DNA of 64,000 nt from Hysterangium stoloniferum. Taxonomy: Eukaryota > Basidiomycota > Agaricomycetes > Hysterangiales > Hysterangiaceae. The stretch's first letter is position 1, and each line of letters opens with the position of its first letter. Position numbers and translations under genes: made by a program. Below are positions 34,383 through 46,132 of the stretch, piece after piece. The notes beneath the pieces were generated by a model. It was not told where the DNA came from and did not search any database. It saw nothing but the letters and a program-made list of their open reading frames with translations. The stretch lies in the NCBI GenBank assembly GCA_015178975.1, contig WHVD01000068.1, positions 124,001-188,000 on the forward strand. The letters are read 5' to 3'.

Positions 34383-36445
34383 ATTGCTGTGATCAGAGGA
34401 CAAAAAGAGAAGGAAAGGGGACACACCTCTGGGAGGACAGACAGGAGACCAATCAGATGGGGAGGAAGAGAGAAGGAAACAGTACACACACTCATTGGAG
34501 GAAAGAGAGAGGAGGTCAATCAGAGGACGAAGAGAGAAGGAAACAGCACAGGCACCCTGGAAGAAAGAGAGATGGGGCTGATCAGAGCAGGATGGAGGAA
34601 GAAGGAAATGGTACATGCACCACCTGGAGGAAAGAGAGGCCAATCAGAGCAGGATGGAGAGAGAAAGAAATGGTATACACACCATCTGGAGGAAAGAGAG
34701 AGGGGCCCATTCAGAGCAGGATGGAGAGTGAAGGAAATGGTACACACACTGGCTGAAGGAAAGAGAGGAGGACAATCAGAGGAGGACAAAGGTGAAGGAA
34801 ATGATACACACACTCATTGGAGGAAAGAAAGAGGAGGCTGATCAGAGGAGGACGGAGGAAGAAGGAAACAGAACACAGACTGGCTGAAGGAGAGAGAGAG
34901 GGGGGGCCAATCAGTGATCAGAGGAGGATGGAGGAAGAAGGATATGGTAGACACACCGGCTGGAGGAAAGAGAGAGGAGGCCAGTCAGAGGAAGACGGAA
35001 AGAGAAGGAAACTGTACATACACTGGCTGGAGGAAAGAGAGGGCCAGTCAGAGGAGAGAGGAAGAGGGAAACAGTACATGCACACACTGGAGGAAAGAGA
35101 GAGGAGGCCAGTCAGAGGAGGACGGAAAGAGAAGGAAACTGTACATACACTGGCTGGAGGAAAGAGAGGGCCAGTCAGAGGAGAGAGGAAGAGGGAAACA
35201 GTACATGCACACACTGGAGGAAAGAGAGAGGAGGCCAGTCAGAGGAGGATGGAAAGAGAAGGAAACTGTACATACACTGGCTGGAGGAAAGAGAGAGAGG
35301 GCCAGTCAGAGGAGAGAGGAAGAGGGAAACAGTACATGCACACACTGGAGGAAAGAGAGAGGAGGCCAGTCAGAGGAGGACAGAGAGAGAAGGAAAGGGA
35401 ACACACACTGGCTGGAGGAAAGAGGAGGCCAATCAGAGGAGGATATAGTGGGAAAGGGAACACACACCGGCTTGAGGAAAGAGAGGGGGGCCAATCAGAA
35501 GAGAACAGAGAGAGAGGGAAAGGAAACACGCACCGGCTGGGGAAAAGAGAGGAGGCCAATCAGAGAAGGATGGAGAGAGAAGGAAAGGGGACACATACCA
35601 TCTGGGGGAAAGACAGAGGGGAGCAAAGAGAGAAGGAAAGGGGACACACATCCCTGGAAGAAAGAGAGGAAGACAATCAGAAGAGGCTGAAGAGAGAAGG
35701 AAAGGGGACACGCGCCTCCTGGAGGAAAGTGTGAGGAGGCTGATTAGAGGAGGACAGAGAGAGAAGGAAAGGGAATGCGCACCGGCTGGAGGAAAGAGAG
35801 GGAAGGCCAATCAGAGGAGGATGAAGAGAGAAGTAAACTGTACACCCACTGCCTGGAGGAAAGAGAAGAGGACAAAGGGAGAAAGACAGGCTACATGCAA
35901 CTCCTGGAGGAAAGAGAGAGGACGATCAGAAGAAGACAAAGAGAGAAAGACAGGGTACACGCACCTCCTGGAGAAAAAAGGGAGAGGGGAAGGGTACACA
36001 CACTCACTGGAGGAAAGGGAGAGGAGGACGATCAGAGGAGAGCAAAGACAGAAGGAAAGGGTACACGCACTTGCTGGAGGAAAGGGAGAGGAGGACAATC
36101 AGAGGAGAACAAAGGGAGGAGGAAAGGGGACACGCACTTGCTGGAGGAAAGAGAGGAGGCCATCAGAGGAGGACAAAGAGAGAAGGAAAGGGTACATGCA
36201 CTTCCTGGAGGAAAGAGGAGGCCCATGAGTGGAGGATGAAGAGAGAAAGAAAGGGTACACACACATCCTGGAGGAAAGAGAAGAGGTGATCAGAGGAGGA
36301 CGAAGAGAGAAGAAAAGGGGACACACACCAACTGGAGGAAAGACAGATGGACAAAGAGAGAAGGAAAGGGGACACACATCCTGGAGGAAAGAGATGAGGA
36401 CGATCAGAGGAGGATGAAGAGAGAAGGAAAGGGGACATGCACCAA
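34383..36445. repeat. ~65-bp purine-rich minisatellite, ~32 units
   Basis: Units begin gaggaaagagagaggaggcc and end near acacactggctg, 60-68 bp. At about 35030-35345 a two-unit higher-order repeat is present three times. The strand is strongly purine-biased. Long frames on both strands come from the repeat. Confidence 0.9.
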
Positions 36446-36589
36446 CTGGAGGGGCCGATCAGAGCAGGGTACACGCCCAATCGGGCACAAATGGGTACAG
36501 TGCGTTGCGAACAGGTGCGGTGCGTGCGCTCGTTGGCAAACGGAATGTGCTTTGCCGGTTTGTGCCCGAGCGGGCAGCAGGCATGTGCC

Positions 36590-36905
36590 CATCGATGGGA
36601 GTGTGTGCGCGGTGGATGGGAGTGGGTGTGTGGTGGATGGGTGCGTGGTGGATGGGTGCGCGGTGGATGGGTGCATGGTGGATGGGTGCGCGGTGGATGG
36701 GAGCGGGTGGATGGGTGCACCGTGGGTGGGTGCGGGTGGATGGGTACGGGTGGATGGGTGCGGGTGGATGGGTGCAGGTGGATGGGTGCGGGTGGATGGG
36801 TGCGGGTGGATGGGTTCGGTGGATGGGTGCACGGGCGGTGGATGGGTGCGCGGTGGATGGGTGCGTGGCAGATGGGTGCGCGGTGGATGGGAGCAGGTGC
36901 GCGGT
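36590..36905. repeat. 13-15 bp G-rich array (gggtggatgggtgcg)
   Basis: About twenty units of ggtggatgggtgcg with variants. Regular GGG runs on the plus strand could form G-quadruplexes. Confidence 0.9.
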
Positions 36906-37167
36906 GTGTGGTTGAGAATGCCACGCGTGTATAAAATAATTCCGCACGTGTATAGAATGTTTCCATGTGTGCATAATAATTCCGCGCGGGCAAAAATGCT
37001 CCCGCGGCGCGGCAATAATACACCCGCAGCGTGCCAAATATTCCCGCGATGGCATAATTGCTTTCACATTGGCAGAAATGCCTCCGTGCTGACATAAGCT
37101 TGGCACCTTAATTACTAAAAAAGGCAAGGTGGACCCACAACCCACCAAGCAAAATTCATTATATGGA
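36906..37167 (-). other. Helitron D1 5'-subterminal region
   Basis: Seven or eight degenerate ~25-bp units (aatgctcccgcggcgcgg and similar), then ctaaaaaaggcaaggtggacc and the terminus. The same arrangement is seen before the 5' ends of A, B and D2. Confidence 0.65.
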
Positions 37168-37359
37168 CAAGCCTGGGAACCCTTGCTACGCTGCGGGGCG
37201 GTCGCTTTGCGACCTGCCCCCCAAACCCCCCCGCGTCCATGACTCTTAAGTATTTCTCAGCACTTCTAAGTATTTCTGAGCATTTCTAAGTATTTACATA
37301 TCACAATCACTGTTAGAAGTTAGAAAAGTTAGAACAATCGATCAAAATACATTAAAACT

Positions 37360-39479
37360 TCAATCTAATAAAACATCTTTGTACACTATATTTGCTGTTC
37401 TCTTCATCTCTTTTAATAATATTTTTATCCTATTCCAACTTCTTCCCCTTGAAAGTCCCACATACAATTGCCCATGTCCAAACACTGCCATTCTCAAATC
37501 TATTCCCACCACTTTCAAAGACTGTCCCTGTGACTTGTTAATCATCATTGCAAATGCCAACCGCACTGGAAATTGAATACGATGCAGTTTAAATGGCAGT
37601 TGATCATCATTTGTAATTATTTTGATCCGTGAAAGAAATGCCATTTTTCCAGTACATGGTCCAGTTAGGATCCGCACTTGAAGCAAATGATTTTCCATTT
37701 TCACCAATCGCAATCGTGTCCCATTGAAAAGCCCCCTCTGTGGATCTATGTTCCATAATAGCATCAATGGCACTCCTGGCTTCACCTCAAGTCGACTCGG
37801 TGAGATTCCACCAAAATTCAGGCTGTTCAAATACTCTACAGGATACATCTCTGTCTCACTGTCTCCCTCTGCAGTATCAGCACTGTGGTATACCCGACTC
37901 TCCCCAGGGAATTTATTCAGAAGTTCTGAATTAATCTCATCAACCTCTGAATTCCTTGGACACAGAATTGCCCGTTCTAGAAGTCTTCATCTTGCCAATC
38001 TCTTTGGTCTCTATCCACATGGATGTCTGGATATATCTCAGCAATTAGATCTGACATTTCTGGACCACAAATCATATGAGGGGGGATATCCATTGTATGA
38101 TCCAAAGGTAAATCCTTTCCATGGCCTATATCTAATAGCCACTGAGCAAACTGTTGATTGTCTGGATCATCCTGGTCCACCCGCATATTCTTTTTCAAGA
38201 AGAGTACCTTGATATGCTTCCAGAGTTCTGATTTCTGGATACATTGTCCAATGATCTGTTCTTTTGAACCCTTTGGTACAACAGGCAAAGTCTGCTGGAA
38301 GTCACCTCCCCAGGCAACAGGAATCCCTCCAAAGGGAAGATCCTCCTTGTCTAATAAATCCCTCAGAGTTCTCTCAACTGCCTCACATGTGAAACATGAC
38401 TGCATTGGAACTTCATCCCAGATAATCAGTCGGACATTCTTCATGAGCTCTGCTTTTTCTGAACCCTTTTTGATATGACATAGAGCATCCTTCTCACAGG
38501 GAACAGGGATTGAAAATGTACTGTGAGAAGTGCGACCACCCTTGAGAATCATTGATGCAATTCCAGAAGATGCCACACAAAGCACAATGTAGCCCTTGGC
38601 CCTACATGCATGTGCCAAAGTATTCCATACAAAGGACTTGCCAGTGCCACCTGGACCATTCACAAAAAACAATTTGCCCTGCTGCTGCTCATCCACTGCC
38701 TTCATGATAGTCTCAAAGGCAGCTCGTTGTTCAGGATTGCACTTTTCAAGTTTGGCTTGGGCACTGGCAAGCTCATGTGCAACATTATAATTCTTTTGCT
38801 CCTTAATGAGACGGTTGCCAAGAATACCATCCCAAACGTCAGTGCAGTTTGGCATGGTTGGATAGTGTGAGAGGGACTTTCCAGAATAGCGTAGGATCTT
38901 ATCAATTTCATAGAGACCAAAGTCATAAACTTGGTTTGGTGATGGATTATCAATGCCATGTGTTTGCTGGAGTATGAACTCCAAATCATCACAAAGAAAT
39001 ACTTTAAAGTCATTCCAGAGTTCATGGGGTTGTGCAGGGGAGGACATAGTCAAAATGATAGCAAACAATCTGCGAAGTTGAAACCCAGACTCTATGCGAC
39101 TGGCTTCTGTGAGGCACATGTGCCACTGGCGGTCATCTTCAAGCAAACCACGTGCAACACAGGCTTGCTGAAATGTGGGATAAGTCTCACCCTGAAAGGT
39201 CCTGAGCTGTTCAAATGAGGTGGCACCTTTGACAACAGTGAGCAATGTACAGAGGTGGAATCTTTCCCCACTGGCAATATTAACAAAATGAATACGCCCT
39301 ATGGAAAAGCCACGTTGACGTGGCTTCCATGATTTAGTCTTGGGTACATATGTGAAATACTCAGGAAAGTCCATATAAAATGTATCCTTGGCATGCTGTC
39401 CATTATATCCAATGAGATCCTTAGCATTAGCCTCAAAATAAGCCATGAGAGTTGTGCCTGAATGCTCTGCCCTTTGCAA
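37360..39479 (-). pseudogene. Helitron D2 helicase domain (Pif1-like)
   Basis: Two frames. 37977-39479 (500 residues) has FFVNGPGGTGKSFVW (Walker A, about 38630-38665) and [11 protein letters not shown] (Walker B, about 38410-38440). 37360-37848 (162 residues) has MINKSQGQSL..VGIDL..FGHGQLYVGLSRGRSW. A one- or two-base loss at about 37977 (gaagacttctag against cttagaccgg in B) creates a TAG and shifts the frame. The join to Rep is broken by a 76-bp deletion at about 39497 relative to B. All motifs are otherwise intact. Confidence 0.92.
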
Positions 39480-42298
39480 AGCCTCAGCAGGACCTTGAGT
39501 TCATTGCGCATTAATCGCCAGACAGACTTATGTGCACTGACATAACGTGCATCAAGGTACTGTTGAATCTCATCTGGTGTTGTTCCAAATTCCATAGTTG
39601 TACGATCATGGCCCTTGTAACAATATTTATGCATGTACTTCATTGACCTATTGGTAAAGGTCAACTCCACATTAATATGGCATTCAAAGGTGAGAATCAA
39701 AATAGGGGAATAAGGGACAACATGTCTGTTGTCATATGTAAACTTGGGAGTTTGATAAACCCTTCCATTGTTAGGGCGACGGCATGTTGGATAGCCTTCC
39801 TCATTGACAATGGTGGCTTCACACCACTCCTTTGGATAGTGTTTACTACATTTCTTATCTACCATGCAGGCAGCATTTGGATGATCAGTTCCACAGGGAC
39901 CATGGGTCATGAGTTGTCCTACTAAATTAAATAGTCTGGGATGTGTTTCAGGATCTGGAAAACAGGCAGAGACCATTGAGTCGACATCTTCTGGTGTCCT
40001 TGGCTTATTCTGGTCATCAAACCAGATGAGGCAGTGCATGTGTGGAAGACCACACTTTTGGAATTCAATAACATGGATATGAGCTACTGTTCTACCAAAG
40101 ATGTGATCTTCTGTGATCATCTTGAGTAACTTAGCCTTCTTGGCAGCAAATACACGGGACACCAAATCAGGCCGATCAGCAGGGGTCTGGCCAGGAAGCA
40201 ATTCACGGGTGACCTCCTCCCAATTGGGATTGGCAGTCATAGTGATGAAGCAGCTGGCATTGCCATACTTGCGTGCAATTGCAAATGAATTCTGTAGACT
40301 TTGCCTCATATCCCTTGAACCCCCAGTAAATGAAGAAGGTAGTATCACCCTCTGACCAATATTATTAGCATCTGTATTGACATCCTGATTTGTAAATGCA
40401 TCAACCACCTGGTTGTAGAGTTCTGCACGTAACCTTGGTTGATTATCTCTCAGAAATCTCAATCTGCGCTGCTCTGTTATGGCCCAGGCATTGACAATAT
40501 ACTGCTGGAATAGCTTTTGTGCATAAAAAATGGTCATGGCTTCATTTGCTCTGGGAAATAGGCGATTGGCATAATATTCACATTGGGTCACTTTACGACT
40601 TTTATCTTCATCTTCACCTTCTTCATCCTGCTGTCCAGGCTGGGGCTGCCAATTTTGATTTGCATAGGGAATGTCCCATGACCAACCACGCTCACCCCTG
40701 GGGAAGAGCATGACATAGTGAAGGGGTGTATAAATGGCTTGTGCATCATGCACACGATGGAACTGGCCACCCCTTCTTTGAACAATAATATCCCTTGGAT
40801 CACCATGACCTGTGTCACCCTCTCCAGGGAGAATGACTGCAGGTTCATCACCGGTTGGAAGGTTGTACCGTCGAGGATCATTAAAAGCCTTGTAGCTCAG
40901 TCTAACATGCAACCTTGGAGTCTCTGCCTGTGTCCTCAATTGTTCATGTGCCTGGCGATAGAGTTCTATAAAGGGATTATATTGCTCCATCATATCCTGG
41001 AGGTCAGAAAAGGTTTGGTTGTTCAAGTTTCGATTTGCCCTGTGATTCTGCCTTTGCTGCAATGCCTGCCTCAATCCATCCTCCTGTGCCAATGCAGGAT
41101 CATGGATGTAAAGCTGAGCATAACTACGTGATACACCTTCTGTGTAAGGAATCAAGGCACCATGCTGGTGATACAATTCACCATGAATTTTGAAGACATA
41201 TGGGCCACCACCACCTTGCAAGACAGACTCATCCAAATTGACACCAAGTGATGTAAATGCAAATGCATTATTATATGCCCGAATATTTTTCCGAAATTCT
41301 TTGCCATTGTCTGTATTATCCTCAAGGAGAGACCTTAAAGTATGAGGGACTGGCTCAAGTATTGGGAGGGCCACCTTTCCTTGCTTGCAGCACTTGCCAA
41401 ATTTTGGATGTATCTTGGAGCTATTTGCCAGATGCTCATCTATCCAGTGAAAGGCTCCACAGTCTGGACACGGTATGTTCATATGCCCCAAGTCATGTCT
41501 TGGAAACCTGGCCTCCACAACCGGTTGCCGTCCAATGGGTAATTGTGCAACAGGAGGTGGAGGTATGGCTGCAGGCTGTAGAATGGCAGGAGGTGGAGGC
41601 ATAACAGGAGGTGGAACCCATTGTAGCTGTGGTTGTGCAGCTGCATTGGCTGCTGGCTGTAGAATGGCTGGAGGTGGAGGCATAGCAGGAGGTGGAGGCA
41701 TAACAGGAGGTGGAACCTGTGCAGCTGCATTTGCTGCTGGCTGACCATGCTGAATAAGTGGTAATGGGTGCAGAGGTTGGTGGTGGTGTTGTGGTGGTGC
41801 TAATTGCAAAATAGGTACTTGTGCCTGTGGTTGTTGAGGTATATTTGCATTTACACGTGTACGCCGAGAAGGTTGCAAAGCTGCTTGTAGAGCTTCAGCC
41901 TGAGCACGCATGGCAGCTACTGCAGCAGAGCCAAGTGGGGGTGGCACACCATGATTTGCAGGTCCAGGTCTATGTGGATTCTGTGGAGGCTGCAATGGTG
42001 GCAGAGGTACATGCTGGAGTGCAGAAGGATTTCTACCATGGTAAGGCAAGACCGCAGGATGTCCAGGAACCAAAAATGGATCATCATGAGATGGGCCTGC
42101 CCTCACTGGAGGTTGAGATGGGCCTGCACTCACTGGAGGTTGTCGGAATGGTTGAGAAGGTGGTGGGATAGCATGTAACTGATTCTGCACATTAGAACGT
42201 TCACAGCGGACAGTTGGAGAGGTCATTTGCAAACACTGCCTACGCTCCTCATCTTGCTCCTGCTGGCGATGGCGTTCAGGTGTTCGAGGGGGATCCAT
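39299..42298 (-). CDS. Helitron D2 Rep (HUH-Y2) protein, 999-residue open frame
   Basis: ATG at 42298 (MDPPRTPERHRQQ), conserved in position in A and B. About residues 30-265 are Pro/Gln/Ala-rich with PPPPA and ILQLAP repeats. CPDCGAFHW...KCCKQGKV follows near 275-310. The Rep domain has CFITMTANPNW (about 690), GLPHMHCLIWFDD (HUH, about 750), FECHINVELTFTN and KYMHKYCYKGHDR (about 880), and EIQQYLDARYVSAH with the candidate tyrosines (about 914). The last ~60 residues (after MRNEL) are out of frame because 76 bp present in B are missing. Nicking and strand joining at the Helitron ends is the known family role. Confidence 0.9.
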   Translation of the reverse strand: MDPPRTPERHRQQEQDEERRQCLQMTSPTVRCERSNVQNQLHAIPPPSQPFRQPPVSAGPSQPPVRAGPSHDDPFLVPGHPAVLPYHGRNPSALQHVPLPPLQPPQNPHRPGPANHGVPPPLGSAAVAAMRAQAEALQAALQPSRRTRVNANIPQQPQAQVPILQLAPPQHHHQPLHPLPLIQHGQPAANAAAQVPPPVMPPPPAMPPPPAILQPAANAAAQPQLQWVPPPVMPPPPAILQPAAIPPPPVAQLPIGRQPVVEARFPRHDLGHMNIPCPDCGAFHWIDEHLANSSKIHPKFGKCCKQGKVALPILEPVPHTLRSLLEDNTDNGKEFRKNIRAYNNAFAFTSLGVNLDESVLQGGGGPYVFKIHGELYHQHGALIPYTEGVSRSYAQLYIHDPALAQEDGLRQALQQRQNHRANRNLNNQTFSDLQDMMEQYNPFIELYRQAHEQLRTQAETPRLHVRLSYKAFNDPRRYNLPTGDEPAVILPGEGDTGHGDPRDIIVQRRGGQFHRVHDAQAIYTPLHYVMLFPRGERGWSWDIPYANQNWQPQPGQQDEEGEDEDKSRKVTQCEYYANRLFPRANEAMTIFYAQKLFQQYIVNAWAITEQRRLRFLRDNQPRLRAELYNQVVDAFTNQDVNTDANNIGQRVILPSSFTGGSRDMRQSLQNSFAIARKYGNASCFITMTANPNWEEVTRELLPGQTPADRPDLVSRVFAAKKAKLLKMITEDHIFGRTVAHIHVIEFQKCGLPHMHCLIWFDDQNKPRTPEDVDSMVSACFPDPETHPRLFNLVGQLMTHGPCGTDHPNAACMVDKKCSKHYPKEWCEATIVNEEGYPTCRRPNNGRVYQTPKFTYDNRHVVPYSPILILTFECHINVELTFTNRSMKYMHKYCYKGHDRTTMEFGTTPDEIQQYLDARYVSAHKSVWRLMRNELKVLLRLCKGQSIQAQLSWLILRLMLRISLDIMDSMPRIHFIWTFLSISHMYPRLNHGSHVNVAFP

Positions 42299-43753
42299 AA
42301 TGATAGATCAGCTGAATTGGGAGGGAGGGAGAGAGGGAATGTGAAATGCAAATAGTGTGTAGCAAAATCGGGAGGCCAAGGAAAATGTAAGAAATACACT
42401 GATATAAACTGTTTGGTTGTTAGAAAGTGCACAATAAATATCAAAAATGGAATTCACCTTGAATATTGCCTGACTATCTGGAAGCAGCCACAAACAATAG
42501 GAGGAGCAGAAGGATGTCAAATTTGAAAGAGTAGACAAATCCAGAGTCTGATCCAAGGAAAAGGTCCAGAGAAAACTCCAATAAAATATGATCAAGAGAG
42601 CTATATGGCTTATCTGGAACCTAGCCAAGTTCCCACCAGAATGGAACACCAAACAGGGAAATCGCCGCAAGACAGTGCAAAGATAGGAAGGCTTATATGT
42701 GACCCCTCAGTCAATGTACAAATCCAAAGATTAATGCATGTGACCCAGGTTAAGCCCCTTGCACCGCTAAGTGAGAGAGGTACTTGGCAATAGCAAACTA
42801 AGGCTGTGCAGGTGCACTTCACACTCAATAGGCTTGTTCAACCTGTAAGGTACACCTCCTCCAACTGGCAAGCACATCACTGATACACAAAAAAAAAAGC
42901 CAAATAATCGCAAGGAAAGCAGCAGCAGTAGACAAAGAAGAGCTGTCAGAAGAGGTCAGAAGAGGAAAGGAAGGAAAGTGGAAAAAGAAACCTTATATAG
43001 AGAGTGAATCCTAAAATAGGGCAAAAATGCGAAATTAAATTGTAAATAATTTTGAGCTAAGAAATAGCATCTAAAATAACATACCTGGAGATTTATAAAA
43101 AGAGACAGAAAAGGTGACAGGGCAAAAAGGTGGCACAAAAGGGCCAACTATTATCAAATAATATATTTTAACTTTTTAAACCAAGCAAAAAATGAATTAA
43201 AGGCCAGGACTCACCTTGTACCTTAAGAAAGCACTCAATAGAAGAGGAGGAACATATGGATTGATCAGGGAGAGGGAGAGGGAGAGGGAGAGGGATTGAA
43301 GTAAAAGACACTAAAATAGCTTGAGAAAGCATAGAAAAAAAGATTAAATATTTTATAGCAATATAAATGGATGATAAACATACCTGAAGACAGTATATAT
43401 CCTTCAGGGAGTGGACTACCAAATTTAGAGGCAGAGAAAAGTGTGGAAAGAGGGCAAAACCGGCTGCATAGATATTATTTAATGATTAAAAAAGGCAAAA
43501 ATAGAGAGAAATAAATACAGGACTCCACACACCTTTAATAATGCCCTAATACCTCAGAGAATTGTTTCAAGAAGACTCTACAACAATATAGGTAGTAGAG
43601 CCTTTGCGGGGAGGGAGTGGAAGTGGAGATAGGAGTAGCAGCCTTGAGGAGTAGCAGCCTCGAGGCTTACTGTGGACTTCCGGTGGTTCCATGGAGTGTG
43701 GGAACCTGGGCCGAAATTGCCCCTGCCCTGAGAGAATAGTCCCACACACATCA
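42299..43753 (-). other. Helitron D2 leader, shared with A
   Basis: Near-identical to 2872-4330 including splice-like donors at about 43207 (aag|gtgagtcc) and 43382 (cag|gtatgt), acceptor at about 43464, and a (gggaga) run with one unit fewer than in A (43268-43294). No protein recognised. Just past 43753 the sequence switches to satellites, whereas A continues with 5'-subterminal units. Confidence 0.65.
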
Positions 43754-43880
43754 AAAGCGTTTGTAGAACGGAAAGCGTTTGTAGAACGGAAAGCGTTTGT
43801 AGAACGGAAAGCGTTTGTAGAACGGAAAGCGTTTGTAGAACGGAAAGCGTTTGTAGAACGGAAAGCGTTCGCAGAACGGT
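43754..43880. repeat. 18-bp array aaagcgtttgtagaacgg
   Basis: Seven head-to-tail units, the first six almost perfect. Confidence 0.95.
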
Positions 43881-45020
43881 CAATGGTTACAAATGGACTC
43901 AACGGTTACAAATGGACTCAACGGTTACAAATGGACTCAACGGTTACAAAAGGACCCAACGGTTACAAATGGACTCAAAGGTTACAAATGGACTCAAAGG
44001 TTAAAATGGACTCAAAGGTTAAAATGGACTTAACGGTTACAAAGGAATTAATGGTTACAAAGGAATCAACAGTTACAAAAAGAATCAATGGTTACAAACA
44101 ACTCAACAGTTACAAAAGGAATCAATCGTTCCAAAAGGAATCAATCGTTCCAAAAGGAATCACTCGTTCCAAAAGGAATCAATCGTTCCAAAAGGAGTCA
44201 AAGGTTACAAAGGAATCAAAGGCTACAAAAGGAATCAGTGGTTACAAAGGAATCAACAGTTACACAGGACTCAACGGTTACAAAAGGAGTCAACAGTTAC
44301 AAAAGGAGTCAAAGGTTACAAAGCAGTCAACAGTTACAAAAGGAGTTAAAGGTTACAAAAGGAGGCAAAGGTTACAAAGGAGTCATCAATGGTTACAAAA
44401 GGAGTCAACAGTTACAAAGCAGTCAACGGTTACAAAGGAGTCAACAGTTACAAAAGGAGTAAACAGTTACAAAGCAGTCAACGGTTACAAAAGGAGTCAA
44501 AGGTTACAAAGGAGCCAACGATTACAAAAGGAGTCAAAGGTTACAAAAGGAGTCAAAGGTTACAAAGGAGTCAAAGGTTACAAAGGAGTCAAAGGTTACA
44601 AAAGGAGTCAACAGTTACAAAAGAAGTCAACAGTTACAAAAGGAGTCAATGGTTACAAAGCAGTCAACGGTTACAAAAGGAGTCAACAGTTACAAAGGAG
44701 CCAACGGTTACAAAAGGAGTCAAAGGTTACAAAGGAGTCAATGGTTACAAAGGAGTCAATGATTACAAAAGGAGTCAAAGGTTACAAAAGGAGTCAACAG
44801 TTTACAAAAGGAGTCAACAGTACAAAGGAGTCAACGATTACAAAAGGAGTCAACAGTTACAAAAGGAGTCAACCGTTACAACGGAGTCAACAGTTACAAA
44901 GGAGTCAATGGTTACAAAGGAGTCAATGGTTACAAAGGAGTCAATGGTTACAAAAGGAAACAACTGTTACAAAAGAAAACAATGATTACAAAAGGAAGTA
45001 AAGGTTACAAAAGAAATAAC
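43881..45020. repeat. ~19-bp array (caaaaggagtcaacagtta)
   Basis: About sixty units. It starts as caaatggactcaacggtta, then caatcgttccaaaaggaat, then caaaaggagtcaacagtta. Because the units lack stops in most frames, a 436-codon open frame runs through; it has the composition of the repeat and is not a gene. Confidence 0.95.
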
Positions 45021-45039
45021 AGTTCCAATGGTTGAATTG

Positions 45040-45410
45040 AATTATTGTGGTCACCTGAATTATTGATTCAACTTAATGTATTTGATTTTGATTTAATGTA
45101 TCTATTTTGATTTATTATATTTTATTTTGATTTAATATATTTTATTTTGATTTATTGTATCTCATTTTGATTTAATGTATCTTATTTTGATTTATTGTAT
45201 TTTATTTTGATGTACTGTATTTTATTTTGATTTATTGTATTTTATTTTGATTTATTATATTGTTTTTGGATTCATTGAATTTGAATTTGATTTATCTTAT
45301 TTTATTTTCAATTATTATTTTTTCTTCTTAATTTATCAGATTTTATTTTCATTTATTGTATTTTATTTGAATTAATATGATTTTATTGAGATTTTCCCGG
45401 AAATCCTTAT
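45040..45410. repeat. AT-rich attttattttgatttattgt array
   Basis: About fifteen degenerate 20-22 bp units, same type as 34205-34382 in D1. Confidence 0.85.
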
Positions 45411-45459
45411 AGACCTCCCGATCCTTCTCCGGAGAACTGGCCTCAAAATTCCTCCATTG

Positions 45460-46024
45460 AAGGCCATGGGAAATGTGCCCGTGTGTAGGGCGGGAAATGC
45501 TGATATGAAGGGCCCGGGAAATGGTCCCGTGAGCAGCATGGGAAACGGTTACATTAACGGCATGGGAAATGCTTATGTGAACAGCGCGGGAGAGAGTCGT
45601 GGGAAATATCCCCATTAGGGCGTGTGAACTGGTTCCACGAATGTGAGAAATACTCCTGCCTATGTCAAAATACTCCCGCGCATTAACAAATACCTCCGCA
45701 CATCACAAAATACTTCCACGTGTCACATAATACTTCTGCGCCTGTTACAAAATACTCCCGCGGCGCTATGAAATACTCCCGTGGCGCCAAAATTACTCCC
45801 GCGGTGCCAAGAAAGCTCCCACGAATGCCAAAAAGACTCCGTATTTGCTCCCATGATGACTAATAACGTTCCGGCGCTAATATTAGTCAGACTCTCCCAC
45901 ACAGAAGCTTCGGGATTTTTCGACCCTGATGGGGAAGCTCGGGCGCTCCGCGCCCTCACGGATTGGGGCACCTTTGGCGCCTAAAAGCGCCCACCGCCCA
46001 CCAAGCAACTTTACTATATATTGA
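45460..46024 (-). other. Helitron D2 5'-subterminal region
   Basis: 45460-45620: units of gggaaatg...tgaacggc type. 45640-45850: about nine ~22-bp units with actcccgcggcgc cores. Then a palindromic GC-rich stretch (gggcgctccgcgccctcacgg, about 45928-45955) and the terminus ccaccaagcaactttactat. Confidence 0.7.
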
Positions 46025-46132
46025 TAGACCTAACCAACCTCCAAATTTCAGGTCTGTATTTACAGTAGTTCTTGAGTTATTCAAGAATCTTTGCACAACT
46101 AAAAATCATTGGAAGGGTTTTGTCCCTCACTG
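46025..46132 (+). mobile_element. Tc1-like transposon, rest of right TIR
   Basis: Continues the TIR cut at 33688 and ends ...ttttgtccctcactg at 46132, followed by TA. It matches the reverse complement of 32217-32320, with the outer direct repeat intact here. Confidence 0.9.

Larger units (their letters stand above)
33689..37167 (-). mobile_element. Helitron D1, non-coding, satellite-filled
   Basis: The 3' end at 33689 (minus strand ...ccaggcttg) follows an A of the host Tc1 TIR. Near the end is a perfect hairpin, GGGGCGGTCa..tGACCTGCCCC-like (33715-33741). The 5' end at 37167 reads TCCATATAATG inward, identical in type to Helitron A. Between them are only tandem arrays and 5'-subterminal units. 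It carries no Rep or helicase, so it would need an autonomous partner such as D2. It abuts D2 directly at 37167/37168. Confidence 0.85.
37168..46024 (-). mobile_element. Helitron D2, 8.9 kb, coding copy
   Basis: 3' end at 37168 (minus strand ...ccaggcttg) with hairpin GGGGCGGTCgctttgcGACCTGCCCC-like at about 37195-37220. 5' end at 46024 (TCAATATATAG inward), followed by T of the Tc1 TIR. Comparing the interrupted right TIR with the intact left TIR shows that D1 plus D2 inserted between A (33688) and T (46025) with no base gained or lost. It carries the most complete Rep-helicase set of the window and a 2.3-kb satellite-rich 5' third. Confidence 0.9.

Noticed and set aside
34389..36239. Several 100-300-codon frames in the purine-rich array
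   Set aside because: Purine bias removes stops on one strand and pyrimidine runs fill the other; no protein features.
36163..37148. Long His/Pro/Thr-rich minus-strand frames
   Set aside because: Translation of the gggtggatgggtgcg array; overlapping frames are equally open.
43691..45001. 436-codon open frame through the satellites of Helitron D2
   Set aside because: The 18- and 19-bp units simply lack stops; the peptide is a drifting repeat and runs antisense to the Helitron genes.
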